DNA of 64,000 nt, from assembly GCA_023374045.1 (NCBI GenBank), contig CM041776.1:321061925-321125924 (forward strand), written 5' to 3'. This stretch comes from Limonium bicolor (lineage: Eukaryota; Streptophyta; Magnoliopsida; Caryophyllales; Plumbaginaceae). The translations under genes and the position numbers were made by a program. Below, one piece after another: positions 11,874 to 24,113 of the stretch (its first letter is position 1; every line of letters starts with the position of its first letter). The notes beneath the pieces were generated by a model, which did no database searches, was not told the DNA's origin, and saw only the letters and a list, made by a program, of their open reading frames with translations.

Positions 11874-13990
11874 GATTGGTAAGGTTTATACATACCCCAT
11901 AAATATTCAGTTGATGACAAGGAAGAAAGTGGTAAGATCAGCAACCTATACCTGAATAACATATGCTAAAGAATATGCAATTCTCGCTGACCAAAGCGAC
12001 ATAGAGAACATCCAACTCATCTCACAAGCACACTAGTGACATATTCATACTTAGTTAAATAACTAACATAAGTAAAGAAAGTCAAAAAGCATACACCCAA
12101 CCATTGAGAAGCTTCTCGCACAAGTTAGGGGAAAGACCAAATTAGCCAACACATGGTCCGGATACAATTCCACCACCACATGCATGTGAGTACACTTGTC
12201 AACTATGCATGCAAGCTCCTCGGCACATGCACCATCGTATACCTCACCTTCAGCATGAGATGCTCCATCTCGCCTTGCTACTCCACCAGCTCTTCCTTAT
12301 CATCGGCGTCGAAATCCATGGGAAGCGGAATCATCGTCGCCACGAGATCCTGCCGCATCTCTCAACTTGTGATAATCGACTCATGCACCAACAACATTAA
12401 TGTGAGGAAGATTGGGTAAACCATCTTCGTGAACCCTTATCGTAGAGGGGCCAAAACCATTGCATAGAGGGACCAAAACCTCCTAAAACCCAAACCAAAA
12501 GTTTCCGATAAGAGAGGGAGTAAGGGTATTTAGGGAGTGAAAGCTCACTATCATGTAGAAGGATACCTTAGAAAATAAGTTATAGCCATGAGAAGAAGAA
12601 CAAAGAAAAGAAGAAAAAAAACAGAAAAAAAGAAGAAACGATAGATCTTTTTTTCAACCAGCAGGGTCTACATTCCAGCGGTTTGGATAGACGTTACTAT
12701 CAACTTTTCTACCATTTGTATACTAATATTGTTTCTAATGTACATGTGTTTAAAGTAATGACATCTAAATTGTTGAGGTGTAATATTATGATATCTCTAT
12801 ACGTGTATTTGTTGAGGTGTAATATTATGATTTATGTATAAATTAATTAATCAAGAATTTTAAAATTCATTTTTTAATATTTCTAAATCAATGGAACATT
12901 TATCAACAGTAATACAATGTCTATTTTCTATTTTTTGAAGCAAAACAAAAGTATTGTAAATTGCCAGTCCGAAAAATACCATGTCATGCCAAACTAATGA
13001 AGCACATGTATTTTTGTACAACTGGTTGTATAAATAATCTTTTTGCTCCTAGACCATGAATATCACACAAATAAAAAAATAAAAAGAGAGGGAAACTGTA
13101 AAATATAGTGACGTGGAAGATTAAGTGTAGAGAAATTCAATTTTAGGGTTGTTTGTGACAGAAAGTAGATCAATGATGGATCCACTAATTTTTATCCAAT
13201 GAAAAGTATATATAAATGTTAATTAAAGTTGTCTTTTTCTTTTAACATTTTATAAGTAAGAATCCAAAAAATATATATAGCTTATTTTAACTTTATAAAA
13301 TTTAATTGTCTATAAAAAACGTCCATATAGATTATTATATCTGGTAAAAATATGTTGAATTGAGATAACCGATAAGCTATATTAGCGGGGACAAGTTATT
13401 TATTAGGATTTTTTTAAAAAAAAAAATGGTCAAAACGTTCAGTTCTGTGAAACGCCACTAAATACCAGTCAAAAAGTTTCAAAAGTAAACTTTAAATGAA
13501 TTTCTTTATATGGTAAAAATAGATAGTCTAATATAATTGACAAATATACCTCTATCTAACATGTAGAAAAAATACATTACGATTGAGAACACGTTGAAAC
13601 TCCATTGACCATGCACTAGTGCATTACCGTTCTATGACCACTGAAAGTATGACAATAGGAAACCGGATACCTTTTATGGAAACCGGATACTAAGGATTCT
13701 TTTGCAAAAAGAATAAACCAGCGTTGAAACTGATTTCAAATTAGATATGTGTAAAAACCTATATAATGTCTTTTGTATTAGAGTTTGAACTGATAACACT
13801 GATAATGCTAATATGTAACCAACTGATTGCAACTGGAATGCGTAAACCAGCTGATAATAACTGATAGCAACTGGTACGAAACCAGCTGTTAACTAACATG
13901 ATGCTGTTTTGATAGCTTTATGAATAAATGGTATTGCTAATACAACAAAAGAATGAGCTGAGCGAACGGATTCATATCAGTTGAAAACCG
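11874..13990. other. Intergenic sequence between the CACTA nest and the GH79 gene
   Basis: No intact gene is seen. A small decayed coding patch lies on the minus strand at about 12100-12420 (listed separately). A purine-rich stretch follows at 12590-12650. The remainder is AT-rich, and short near-repeats such as GAAACCGGATAC occur twice at about 13660-13690. Confidence 0.5.
12100..12420 (-). pseudogene. Decayed coding fragment, unidentified
   Basis: On the minus strand this GC-richer patch gives peptide-like pieces in two frames, for example MRQDLVATMIPLPMDF near 12360 and a Cys/His/Val-rich piece around 12160-12230. They are separated by stops. The codon-like composition stands out against the AT-rich surroundings, but I do not recognise the family. 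It may be a degraded host gene or a transposon-captured piece. Confidence 0.25.
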
Positions 13991-14219
13991 AATACTAAAA
14001 TGAGCGAGAGTTTATCTGTCCCTGCCGATGCCGCCAATACCCCAGTAAAAAGTAAGAACAGAGCTCCCGCCCCCCACCCCAGAATTGCAAACCAGCCCAC
14101 ACGACACGATAGTAAAGGTCTGAAACCCATCGATAAAGTTCTCTATTGCACTGAAGAGTAAGGAGTGACGACTGACAGATCTGCGTCCCACCCATCTCTA
14201 GCTTTTAGCTCACCTGCTT

Positions 14220-14992
14220 CTTCAAATTACGAACTTACAGCCAACATCGTGCTTCACTAAGCGGAATAAACGAGGAAGAAGAAATTAGTTTCTATACTTT
14301 TTGATCCCTGTCCTCTCTCCACCAATAGGGTTGCCGTCAGTGGGATTCGATACATAGGTTTTGTTTTGAGTATATGTGGTGAGCTCTGGTTTTGTTCTCT
14401 TTGTATGCGTTTTGTTCTATCTTTTTTCCATTAACCCAGCCATCTAAGTTCTAACCTCTAGAGTTTGTTTCGTCTTCTGCTGGGTTGGATCTTCATGTTC
14501 TTAGCTGTTAATTTCTACCACCTAGGATCTCTAATTTACATTTTCCGCATATTATAGATAAGTTCCTGATTTATTATTATATTATTGTTGTTATTAGTAT
14601 TATTATTATTTCCCAAGTCCAGGAGATAGATGCATGTTTGGAATTTCTAGCTATGACCCTTCTGTCTCATTCCGATGTCATCGTTTGTCACTTTCTCTAG
14701 AATAGAATTTTTATTCGAACTGCCAATCCCCCTGGACTGAACTGGAAATGTAGTTATCCGTCTGCTGCGCCTCCTATATTGTTAAGAAGTTCAACTACAT
14801 ATGATCTTTCTTTTTATTTATTGCAATTCTTTTCATAAGGTCTATTATTGACTATTGGTCTTTATGTTTATTGTTTAGTTACTGATGTACTTTACGAACT
14901 GCTCTTCAAAGCTTGAAAATCTCTACTCTTGCTGCCATGCCTTCATTTTGTTGCAGGATGTCTGCCTGACAGTTAAAAGTGGTAAAGACAAG
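14220..14992 (+). promoter_or_regulatory. Probable 5' UTR exon and leader intron of the heparanase-like gene
   Basis: A C/T-rich, exon-like stretch at about 14220-14390 is followed by a T-rich region ending in TTTTGTTGCAG at 14946-14956. This looks like a leader intron acceptor 36 bases before the start codon. The upstream stretch 13980-14200 is GC-richer than its surroundings and may be the core promoter. A stretch of ATT repeats lies at about 14570-14610 inside the intron. The boundaries of the untranslated exon are not certain. Confidence 0.45.
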
Positions 14993-17437
14993 ATGGCGGC
15001 GTACCAGCTAATTTTGTTGTTGCTTATATTATTGTTTCCCTCCTCAATTTGGGCTCAAGGATTTGCAAAGAGCACGGTCATTGTTCATAGTGTCCAAGCA
15101 ATTGCAAATACAGACGAGAACTTTATATGTGCCACCATTGATTGGTGGCCTTATAATAAGTGTAATTATGGTCAATGTCCCTGGCATCATACTTCCATTA
15201 TAAATCTGGTAGCGATCACTTTCTCTCTTCCAAGATTAGGTTGCTGTATAGGCCTCTCTATTATTTACAGTACTATTTCACTTAAAACAAATTGAAGGCC
15301 TAGACTATTATTCCATTTTTTCTTTGGTTTTTGGATAACGATTGAAGATTGTTGAAGTGACTTTGTGATTTTCCAATTAACCAGGATTTATCACATCCAC
15401 TTCTCTCAAAGGCAATTCGAGGTAAGCTGAATGTTCTAATAAGAAGCTTCATTCTTATTATGATAATGTATTGTTTTTTTTTCTTAAAAAAAAGGGAATG
15501 AAATGTGGCTGTCTTTAATCTTCGGTTTACTTTGTGGCGTATCAGCATTTGGGAATTTGAGAATAAGGATCGGTGGTTCATTGCAAGACCAAGTACTGTA
15601 TCATTTGCCGAGCTTAAAAGCTAACTGTCATCCATTTTTCAAGAAAACTGGCGGATTATTTGGGTTCTCAAAGGGATGCTTACACATGGAAAGATGGGAT
15701 GCAATAAATAGCTTCTTAAGCAGGAATGGGTAAAGATAACTATTAATTTTCACTTATATTTCTCATTGCCTTTTCTAACTTTTTCTTTTTCCCGCTTAAA
15801 TGTAGAGCAATCATTACGTTTGGCCTAAATGCACTCCATGGAAGGAAAAAAACTAGAAGTGGTTCTTGGGTTGGACCGTGGGACTCGACCAACACATACC
15901 ATTTCATCAGATATACAATTTCAAAACGATATAAGATTGATTCTTGGGAGTTTGGTATGATCTTTTGGTGTTTCTGTGCAACTGTAAACATCTCTGGATC
16001 AATGTAGGTTATTTTCTTCAGTCAGTAATAATCCTAAACTAAGTATTCTTTGCTCCATAGGCAATGAATTAAGTGGTAATGGTGTCGGCGCAAGAGTCGA
16101 TGTAGTGCAATATGGGAAAGATGTGATCAAGCTTAAAAATATGATTGACCATTTATATGGCAGCTCGCACCCTAAACCGGGCATCTTAGCTCCAGGTGGA
16201 TTCTACAATCAAGCTTGGTTCTCTAAGCTGCTTCAGGTCACAGGTCCAGGAGTGATCAATGCTCTGACCCATCATATATATAATCTAGGTTCAGGTCAGT
16301 ATGGAGTACATTCAACATATATACACCCTTTTTTTTATTTCATGGATTCGATCTGATTTTTTTCTTATCTTGCTTAATGGAGGAATTGATCCTAATCTTC
16401 TCCGTAACATTCGGGACCCATATATCCTAAATCGCACTTCAAGTACATTTGATAGCCTTGAAAAGTAATAAAAAATGATGGTCCATGGTCTTCTGCTTGG
16501 GTTGGAGAAGCTGGTGGTGCTTTTAATAATGGTGGCCATCTCATTTCAGATACATTCCTCAATAGCTTTTGGTAATTTACTAGGCTTGGAGTATATCCTT
16601 AGTAATTGATTTGGTCACTTAATGTGGCTCATGTCTATTGCTAGCTAGACCGAGGTCTTTATCTTTTTGATCATACTACTACTCTTGCAGGTACTTGGAT
16701 CAGCTTGGTATGGCCTCTGCCTACAACACAAAAGTATATTGTAGGCAGACTTTGATTGGTGGGAACTATGGGCTCCTGAACACAACCACATTGACACCGA
16801 ATCCTGACTACTATAGGTAGGTTTCATCTTTTACTTTACAATATTTGCTTCTCAGCAAAGATTGATTTGTTAAAGCTGATCTTGGTAATAAAACGTGTTA
16901 AGAACAGACCCGTAATAATGAAATTTCTCATGTTAATATTTTATGACTTGATTCCAGTGCGCTTTTATGGCATCGTCTTATGGGAAGGAGAGTCCTTTCA
17001 ATTTCAAGCAGTGCTTCACCATATCTTCGCACTTATGCCCACTGTACAAAGGGGAAGAAGGAAGGTGTGACACTTGTGTTCATCAATTTGAGTGAGAAAA
17101 CTAGATTTTCAGTTGATGTTGAAAAAAGCCAACAACACTCTGAGGTGACTGAAATGCCGACAAAGGGGAGCTCAATTCGCAATAGCTTGAACAGCAGGTT
17201 TTCATGGGTAGGAAGAAAAGCCCGATAAGCCGAGAAGAATATCACTTGACTCCAAAAGATGGGTATTTGAGAAGTCAACGAGTGAATTTGAATGGTAAAC
17301 CGTTGGAAATTTCAGATAAAGGAGAAATTCCACGGCTTGAGCCAGTATTCATAAGCGCAAGGGCTCCCATTCATGTATCTCCTTCTTCAATTGCCTTTGT
17401 TGTGATTCCTGATTTTGACGCCTTGGCTTGTAGGTAA
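14993..17437 (+). CDS. Heparanase-like protein / beta-glucuronidase (GH79), frame broken twice
   Basis: Secreted GH79 enzyme of the plant heparanase-like family; relatives remove glucuronic acid from arabinogalactan proteins in the cell wall. Exons: 14993-15208, 15385-15421, 15546-15729, 15806-15954, 16061-16294, 16383-16571, 16691-16816, 16958-17437, all GT-AG. The start MAAYQLILLLLILLF opens a signal peptide. Family blocks follow in order: DENFICATIDWWPYNKC, LRIRIGGSLQD, SWEFGNELSG (proposed acid/base Glu in NEL), SAWVGEAGGAFNNGG (proposed nucleophile Glu), and a C-terminus ending VVIPDFDALACR. About 538 residues, the usual length. One base is missing near 16461-16464 (AAAA) and one near 17221-17223 (CCC); allowing for both makes every exon phase close. 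The gene is intact apart from these sites, or is a very young pseudogene. It converges with the polygalacturonase gene. Confidence 0.9.
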
Positions 17438-17763
17438 ATTTAAGGGTTACACTTGTGAACTGTGTGATTAAATTTAAAACAATCGTGTACTAAGCTAATC
17501 AAATTAGCTTATCTGTTTTTCTCAAATGCAAATTGCTAACTCTTTGCAATCAGTACTATCAGTTTTTCCAAGGGTTACTCCGAAACGGTAAATAACTTAG
17601 TTACCATACTATTATCACATAGGAGTACAACATAACATTAGGGCTGAATACATAAAAACTGGCTGCTGGTTCCTTACAACAACGAGAAGGCTTAAAACAC
17701 TTGCACTTCCCGGGAGCAAATTTGAAGACTACAGTACAGTACAGCACCACAGCTAGTCTAAGT
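17438..17763. other. Spacer between two convergent genes
   Basis: These 326 bp separate the stop codons of the GH79 and GH28 genes and must hold both 3' untranslated regions. No clear AATAAA signal stands out and no other feature is seen. Confidence 0.6.
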
Positions 17764-20066
17764 CTAATTAATTAGAATAGAATGAGAGTAAGGCTTAGGC
17801 GGGCAGATTTTAAGAGGAACGTCCTCAATGGGGAGTCGATCCTCAGGGAAAGCACAGTCGACAGGATTATACGAATCCTTACCAAGTAATGACTGACATG
17901 GTTTAGGGGTAAACTGCTGTCACACCTTGAATGTTAGTGCAATTCCACTGCAATTTCTTAGGTTTATGAGCCAATGAAGCTGTCACATTTGACATGCAAA
18001 TCCCAGTGAAGCTATCTCCTTGAATACCCGCAAGTTGGGCGGTCATGGTTACATTCTCAGCAACGATATCCCTGTCGCTCCAATCAAGAAGGAAGAATTT
18101 GGTCACAGAAAGATGAAAATAGCTAGCTATACATAGGGTTATGGAGGTGGAGTGAGAGAGTATGATTTTGATTGATACCTGTAGTTGATATTGTCGATGA
18201 GAGGGAGTGCTTTTGGATCGTATTTATTATCAGGATGAGAGCCGTAATTCCCAGTCATCCAAAACACATATTTCATAGTATGAAGCTGCATTCTCCGAAC
18301 AAACACATCTTTGACATAGTTTCCTCTCCCGACTGCCGTCTTGATCCTTACCGCTGATTCCGTGTTAATTGCGATGATATCTTCGGGCCCGGACATCTTT
18401 AATCCCTCCAGACACTCACTTCCCAGCGCTATGGTAGCGCTATCCGGGGAGATGCAAGTGAGTCTCGTATGACGAGAGTGTTGTGTCGGCATCCCAAATT
18501 TGATCCCATACTCATCCCACCCGGATTTCACTGCTATGCAATCATCACCTGAGACTATGAAGTTGTCCTACACGGACGTTGGTGCAAGGCAGAGTCTGTC
18601 AACACAAGTAGATTGATTCAATCATCTGAATTAAATTAATTGTTTGTATGGTAGGGTTGATTGAGATTTGAGAGTAATTACCAGGGTTGATGCCGTCTGT
18701 GTTGGAGAATCGACGGGTGCCAGAATGGTGAGTCCTTGAACAATAACATTGCTACAATAGATTGGATGAACGTTCCAAGACGGGGAGTTTATGAGTGTAA
18801 GGTTGAAGATCTGGACTTGATCAGAGTACATGAGTTCGATTAAGTAGGGTCTTGTGAGACTGAGCTTTTTAGCCTTGAATTTGTGCCACCAGGATTCACC
18901 TTGCCAATCAATAGTTACCGTTCGCTCCTGATTTATAATATATATTACTCTCATAGCAGATCAGATTGTACATATGTCTCTTGTACACATCAGAGGTTAT
19001 TACCTGTGATTACCACATCGGTAAGGTTAGTTCCGAAGATTAAGCTTGCATATCGTCCACCTGGCGCGTCCCTTCCGACTCCGTAAGACGGTAAGGCGGG
19101 AATAGCAGGCCATTCTGATTCGTCCTGCAGTGTCAACAAACTTTACTCTCAGTATGGAATTCATGGTATATTCTTCAAATAATATTTTTGTATATAGAAA
19201 GGTTCTTTTTTTTGTGTGTTGTGTTATTTGCGTAAAAAGAATCCTTGCTTGAGTTATAAAAGTCCTAGACCTTGTTAATTGCGGTTATGCCTCCACCAAC
19301 CCAACTTCCACTCACTACTATTGATAGTGATCTAACCCAAACCCATTAACACCACTAACCAACAAAGAAGTCACCAACTTCCTTTTCAATTATTTTCTAC
19401 CATTGAAAACAATTACTACTTCTTTTTTTTTTTAAAAAAAAGAAAGTCACTATTCAGCACTCTTTTAGGTATGCGTCATTATTAGCCTGTCCTAAAGTCA
19501 CGGGTAGACAATTGAAGCTAAGCCACGGGACAAAACAGAACAAATCGCATAATAGATCAAATAGCGGCTAGTAGTAATTCCAACGTCCACGACGAGGACC
19601 AGTCTACCACCACCATACCATCATCTTCAAACCAATTCTAAATTACAAAAACTGTAAAAATTATAACCTGAGATGCGAGAAGAACAGCACCTCCTCAAGG
19701 TACAACGTGAAGTTACTAGTGACATTAAAGCTTCCCGTCAGCCACTTTCCCGCCGGTACCACCAACTGCGCACCACCATCCGGAGCCAGTTTCCCAAGAT
19801 GCTCAACGGCGTCCTTAAACACCTTAGTGTTGGATGTTTTTCCGTCACCCACTCCTCCGTATTCCGTCAACGACGCGCTGTGCTTGCGGCAGCAGAATCA
19901 GGATTAACAACCCTACCGCCCGACCGACGTAGGTGGTGGTGGTGGGGGATTTTCCGGTGACCTGACTGGTGTTGGTGGTCATCATGAGATGATTTGGTGG
20001 TTTCAGCGGATAATGTGAAGACGATGATGTAGTAACGAGTAATAGCGAGAGGATTTGATTCGCCAT
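17764..20066 (-). CDS. Polygalacturonase-like glycoside hydrolase family 28, with small indels
   Basis: Secreted pectin-degrading enzyme family acting on homogalacturonan in the wall. Exons (minus strand): 20066-19668, 19124-19004, 18927-18682, 18595-18179, 18071-17764, all GT-AG. The start MANQILSLLLVTT opens a signal peptide. TEYGGVGDGKTSNTKVF follows, then ITG ending exon 2, an NTDGIN motif at the end of exon 3 (split by an indel), SGDDCIAVKSGWDEYG in exon 4 and the RIKTAVGRG motif. Where classical enzymes have GHG, this one reads ATIALGSE, as in the plant clade of probable polygalacturonases. The C-terminus is Cys/Pro-rich. About 497 residues. Small indels occur near 20018, 19869, 19690, 18915, 18702, 18571-18590 and 17911. 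The reading frame as written is broken, yet exon phases agree once they are allowed for. Confidence 0.88.
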
Positions 20067-20640
20067 TGAGAGAGAATGAAGAAAGAAAAAAAGATAAGGA
20101 TTATTATTCTGTTCTGTTGATATTTAGTAGTGAATTGAAGATCTGGTCTGGAACAGAACGAAATGTGTCCTGAAAATTGTTCTGCGGCTGAAAAGATGTG
20201 CTATACTAAGTTTAGTGATGCTTGCTGAATGTAACCATTTTCAGAGATAATGTTTGGAATTTGATAAGCACGGGAGAAGAAGGAATGTCATATAATCCAG
20301 AATGCTGGATAGAGCTAGAGAGAGAGAGATTGAGAATAAAATGGATGATTGAGCGAGAGAGGGAGGGCAGTTGAGAGGGTAATAAAGAGATAAAGCAACC
20401 CAGAATTCCCCGTGATTAATGTTGTTGAGTTGGGTGTACTTGCTTGGAAGATTCTCTCTAGCTCAGTCGGGAGAGGGAAGAGGGAGAAGAAAAGAAATGG
20501 AGGCTTTGAAGAAAACCTTTAAGGGTGATGGGACAGAAGGCAGTAAGCAACAAGATAAGCTTACGGTTCTGTTCGCTAAGAAATCTCTTCCGGGTTCACC
20601 GTTGAAAGTTATGAAAAAAAGTGACGAACAATGAGGCAAA
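20067..20640 (-). promoter_or_regulatory. Upstream region of the polygalacturonase gene
   Basis: This stretch should contain the 5' untranslated region and promoter of the minus-strand gene. A GA/CT tract lies at about 20314-20335, common in plant 5' untranslated regions. A small plus-strand frame starting at 20497 (MEALKKTFKGDG) is not convincing as a gene. Confidence 0.4.
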
Positions 20641-21795
20641 CAGAGCACTTTTTTTTTTTGTTTGAAAAAGGCTTATTTGGATAATAATTGTTTGCTTCCG
20701 TTGAGAGGAGAAGAGTGGTTTAAATAATCTCGATTTTCATTATTATTACTCTACATTAAACGAAATTTGTATCCGTTGTTTTATGACACTGTATGTGAAC
20801 AAAAATGAGTAACTAAATTGCAGAAAATTAGGCATTTTAAAAATTGATGATAACTAAGAACAATCTTTTTATTTGTTAGACAATGGATAATCAGTAAATA
20901 TGAAGAAAAGTGTTAGGGAAAAACTAAAGTGAACGTTGTGATCTATTGAAAAAATAAAATAAACTCGTCTCCAAATAAATAATTAGACTGTTAAGAATAC
21001 ATTTATTAGTACTTGGTCTCACTTATGTATAGAAAACAAGACACACGTACAAATTAAAATGTGTATAGATTTATTGTACTCCTTCATTATTAAAATGTGT
21101 ATAGATTTATTGTTTTTTTTATTTCGTTTTGTTGATTATTTGGATATGTGGTTTTAATACAATATTTAAATATAAGATATAAAAAAATAAGTTTTGTAAA
21201 TAATTTGATATGAAAAGTAGAATTGAAGTTAAAAAAAAAAAGTGATTATATTAGAATTGAAATAATTTAAAATATGGTGTCATGACATAAAAGTTAAGAC
21301 ACAAAATTAGAAAATAGATGACAAAAAAATAATATTTTATATTTTAAAAGGAATAGAAGTGTCTAAAAATCATATATTAAAAAAAGTAAATTATATTTAT
21401 TTAGATTTATGAAATTATTTATCTTATATATTTAATATTAAAATAAAAAATACATGTCATCACATAAGTTGGATTACCAATTTAGAGAGGGAATAATATT
21501 TAATAATGGGATTCCGATTGTGAAATCATGCGACGCGCTGAAAAGATAACAACAGTCAGCAGTAAGATTGGCATCTTGCATTTACGCTTTTCATATGTCA
21601 CCGCACCCAAACAAGATTCCTCTGCCCATCATATGATGTCATCGACAGATAGCCGCAGTGGAGTTTGGGCCAGCTTTATTTGAATTGATTCGGCCGGTTA
21701 TGAACTAGAAAAATAGACCAAAATAGACCAAACTTTTTATCCGTCTTTTGTTAGTACTACTATTAGATAAGTGGTCAGTTGCTAGGAATGTTGTA
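20641..21795. other. AT-rich intergenic DNA
   Basis: No gene is seen. A 36 bp tandem duplication sharing the core AAAATGTGTATAGATTTATT covers about 21054-21115. Poly-A and poly-T runs are frequent and suggest decayed MITEs without readable ends. Confidence 0.5.
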
Positions 21796-22029
21796 CTCCT
21801 CCGTCCTGAATTGATCGTTTTATTTGTTTTATGACACGTTTTTCCACTTCATTATTAACCATATACGATAAATAATTTTATAAAACTAAATTTTGTAATA
21901 TATAATTTAACATGTAAGGAATCATATGCAAAACTTAAATTTTAAAAATTATTTTATCTTATATGTTAAAAATTGAAGTCAAACAACATGTCCAAATAGT
22001 AAACAGACGTCAATTCAGGACGGAGGGAG
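21796..22029. mobile_element. Stowaway-type MITE, copy 1 (234 bp)
   Basis: The ends CTCCTCCGTCCTGAATTGA and its near-complement TCAATTCAGGACGGAGGGAG are flanked by TA on both sides (21794-21795 and 22030-22031). This is the hallmark of Tc1/Mariner-derived Stowaway elements. The interior is closely similar to the element at 24720-24954. Confidence 0.85.
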
Positions 22030-23038
22030 TAAAAGAACAGTTGATCGTTATTTTAATCCACTTTAATGGTCATTAAATCAGGCCCTCACTGAATGTAAAA
22101 TATGTATTCCTAAATATGTTTTACATGTAATTAATGTTAACTAACTTATGATACTTTTGTACATAACTCAAACAAATAAAGTAACAAAGATGATTAGTGG
22201 CGCATGGGGTTGGTTTGAAAAAAATAACAAAAGAGAACTATCAGTGATAACAAGTTGGTTGCGAGTGGGGCTGCCCCAGTGGTGGCAGTGGCAGATGATC
22301 ACGGCTGGTTTCTTTTCTGTACAGTCCAATACAAAAAAGTGACGGATAACGGCCCAATATCACGGTTAAGGGTGTTGAGTTCTTGGTTCAGTTGGAAGGA
22401 AGGCGCAATATTTAAAGTGCTATAATAGTGTTTCCGACCCAAAAAAAAAAGTGCTATAATAGTGCGAGTTAAACAGTTAAATCGGATTGTATTATTGTAA
22501 CTCTAATTTCCATGAGAATAATGAACTGCTTGGTTCTCCTGATTTATCATTTCTTCGAATCCTCCTCCCACTTGCAAGGTGCAGTAAACACTTAGGCAAA
22601 AGAATAATGCTTTTTTCTTCTATTGGACCTTGCATAGTTACATTATCGATCAAGTGCTACTCCACTCGGTTCTAAGCACGGGTGGGAATAATGTTGCTAC
22701 CAAGGTCGGCACCAAAGGAGAGTGATAATAATTAAAAATAATTCGTGAAGACCTTTCTGATAATAATAGAAACACGATAGGGATATACTATACAACCACC
22801 AGAAATCATCAAGTGCGATCTTTTTTGTGGGCGACATTACTTATCAAAATTTATATTCCTCCAGTTTCTCATTTATTATTTAGATATTGTTTGATTTTAA
22901 TATTTAATATTTAATATATAAATTTATATTTATAATAATAAAATTATTATATTTTTTATAAAATTATTTTACTTAGTTTAAAAAATATTTATTTAAATAG
23001 ATCAAAGTAGTATGAATTATTTTGTGATTTTATTACTA
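22030..23038. other. Intergenic DNA between MITEs
   Basis: No gene is recognised. A 17 bp direct repeat, AAAGTGCTATAATAGTG, occurs at about 22416 and 22450, separated by a poly-A run. The part 22860-23030 is extremely AT-rich and may be another decayed MITE. Confidence 0.4.
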
Positions 23039-23249
23039 CCCCGTCCGTCCTGTTATAAATGTTATGTTTGCTTTTTGACATGTTTTTCCAAATATAAGAT
23101 AAAATAATTTTTAAAAATTAAATTGTATAATATATAGTTTTTTACATAAAGATTCTATTATAAAACATAGATTTATAAAAATATATTATTTTATATATTA
23201 AATATTGAAGTTAAACAATAAAAATAAATAATAAACTAAACCGAGGGTG
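23039..23249. mobile_element. Degenerate Stowaway-like MITE
   Basis: It starts CCCCGTCCGTCC and has internal blocks (TTTTTGACATGTTTTTCC, ATTGAAGTTAAACAA) resembling the Stowaway copies at 21796 and 24720. TA dinucleotides flank it. The right end (CCGAGGGTG) matches the left end poorly, so the assignment is tentative. Confidence 0.45.
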
Positions 23250-23861
23250 TATTGTTTTAGGAAAAAGCAAAAAGTAAACGTGGACTTCAAGGAGATGACG
23301 GTTGGCAGTAACTGGGCCGTTTCGGTGATGATGCTTCGGCAGAGGGGTTCGCGGCCGGTTGGTTTCTCAGGGCCCTAAATACGACCCAAATATAGAGCAT
23401 TACACGTCAAGTCCCAGTAAAGCAGTCTAGAGCTATGGATATTTTTTGAATTGGGCTGATAGACTAGTTATTCACCTTAAACGGGCCATGGGAGTCAGTA
23501 GCATTCAACTTTGAAATCTCCAGCCAAGGGCGGAAACTTTTTATTGAAAGACATATTCTCGTGCTTTTACGGATCGTTTGGTTATTAGAATGTAATTCTA
23601 AAAATTTAGTTTTTAGAATAGAATTCTTGAAACTAAACATTCCCTTGTGTGATTGTTAATATCAAAATTCTTAGAATTAGTTATGTTTTTTTTTGTTAAA
23701 AATTATATTCCTGAAATCCATCCAGATTATAAAATACAATAACTAAATTTTCCTCGTATTCTTTAGTTTGGTAAGAAAATATAATTCTTAAAATAAAACT
23801 TATAATAGAGAATAACTAAGTTTATTAATCATAAATTATATGAATCATATATAAAATACTA

Positions 23862-24113
23862 CTCCCTCTGTCCCAAGCAGTTGTCCGTTTTCATTTCTTA
23901 CCTTGTCCCAAAATATTGTCCAATTTCTATGTAAAACTACACTAACGCCCCTATATTCATACATGTATTAAATATACACGTTGCTTTTTCCTTTGTCGTT
24001 GTTTCTACGGGGACGCTCAGAGAGGGTAAATTAGGAAAGAAGATGTATTAATTATTTTTTTCTTAATTTATGGGCAAAGATGACAGTGGACATCTGTGCT
24101 GGGACGGAGGGAG
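23862..24113. mobile_element. Stowaway-type MITE, second family (252 bp)
   Basis: The ends CTCCCTCTGTCCCAAGCAG and CTGTGCTGGGACGGAGGGAG are near-perfect inverted repeats flanked by TA at 23860-23861 and 24114-24115. The interior (GTCCGTTTTCATTTC, TTGTCCCAAAATATTG) differs from the other copies, so this is a separate family. Confidence 0.85.

Noticed and set aside
14885..14992. Upstream methionine (14885) as start of the heparanase-like protein
   Set aside because: It lies before the leader intron acceptor at 14956, and the signal peptide starts naturally at 14993.
20419..20634. Small plus-strand frame in the polygalacturonase promoter
   Set aside because: No known motif, lies in the 5' region of an opposite gene, and has composition of random frame; MEALKKTFKGDG alone is not evidence.
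22860..23030. Additional Stowaway MITE
   Set aside because: AT-rich with a weak CTCCAGTTTCTCATTT start, but no matching right end or clear TA flanks.
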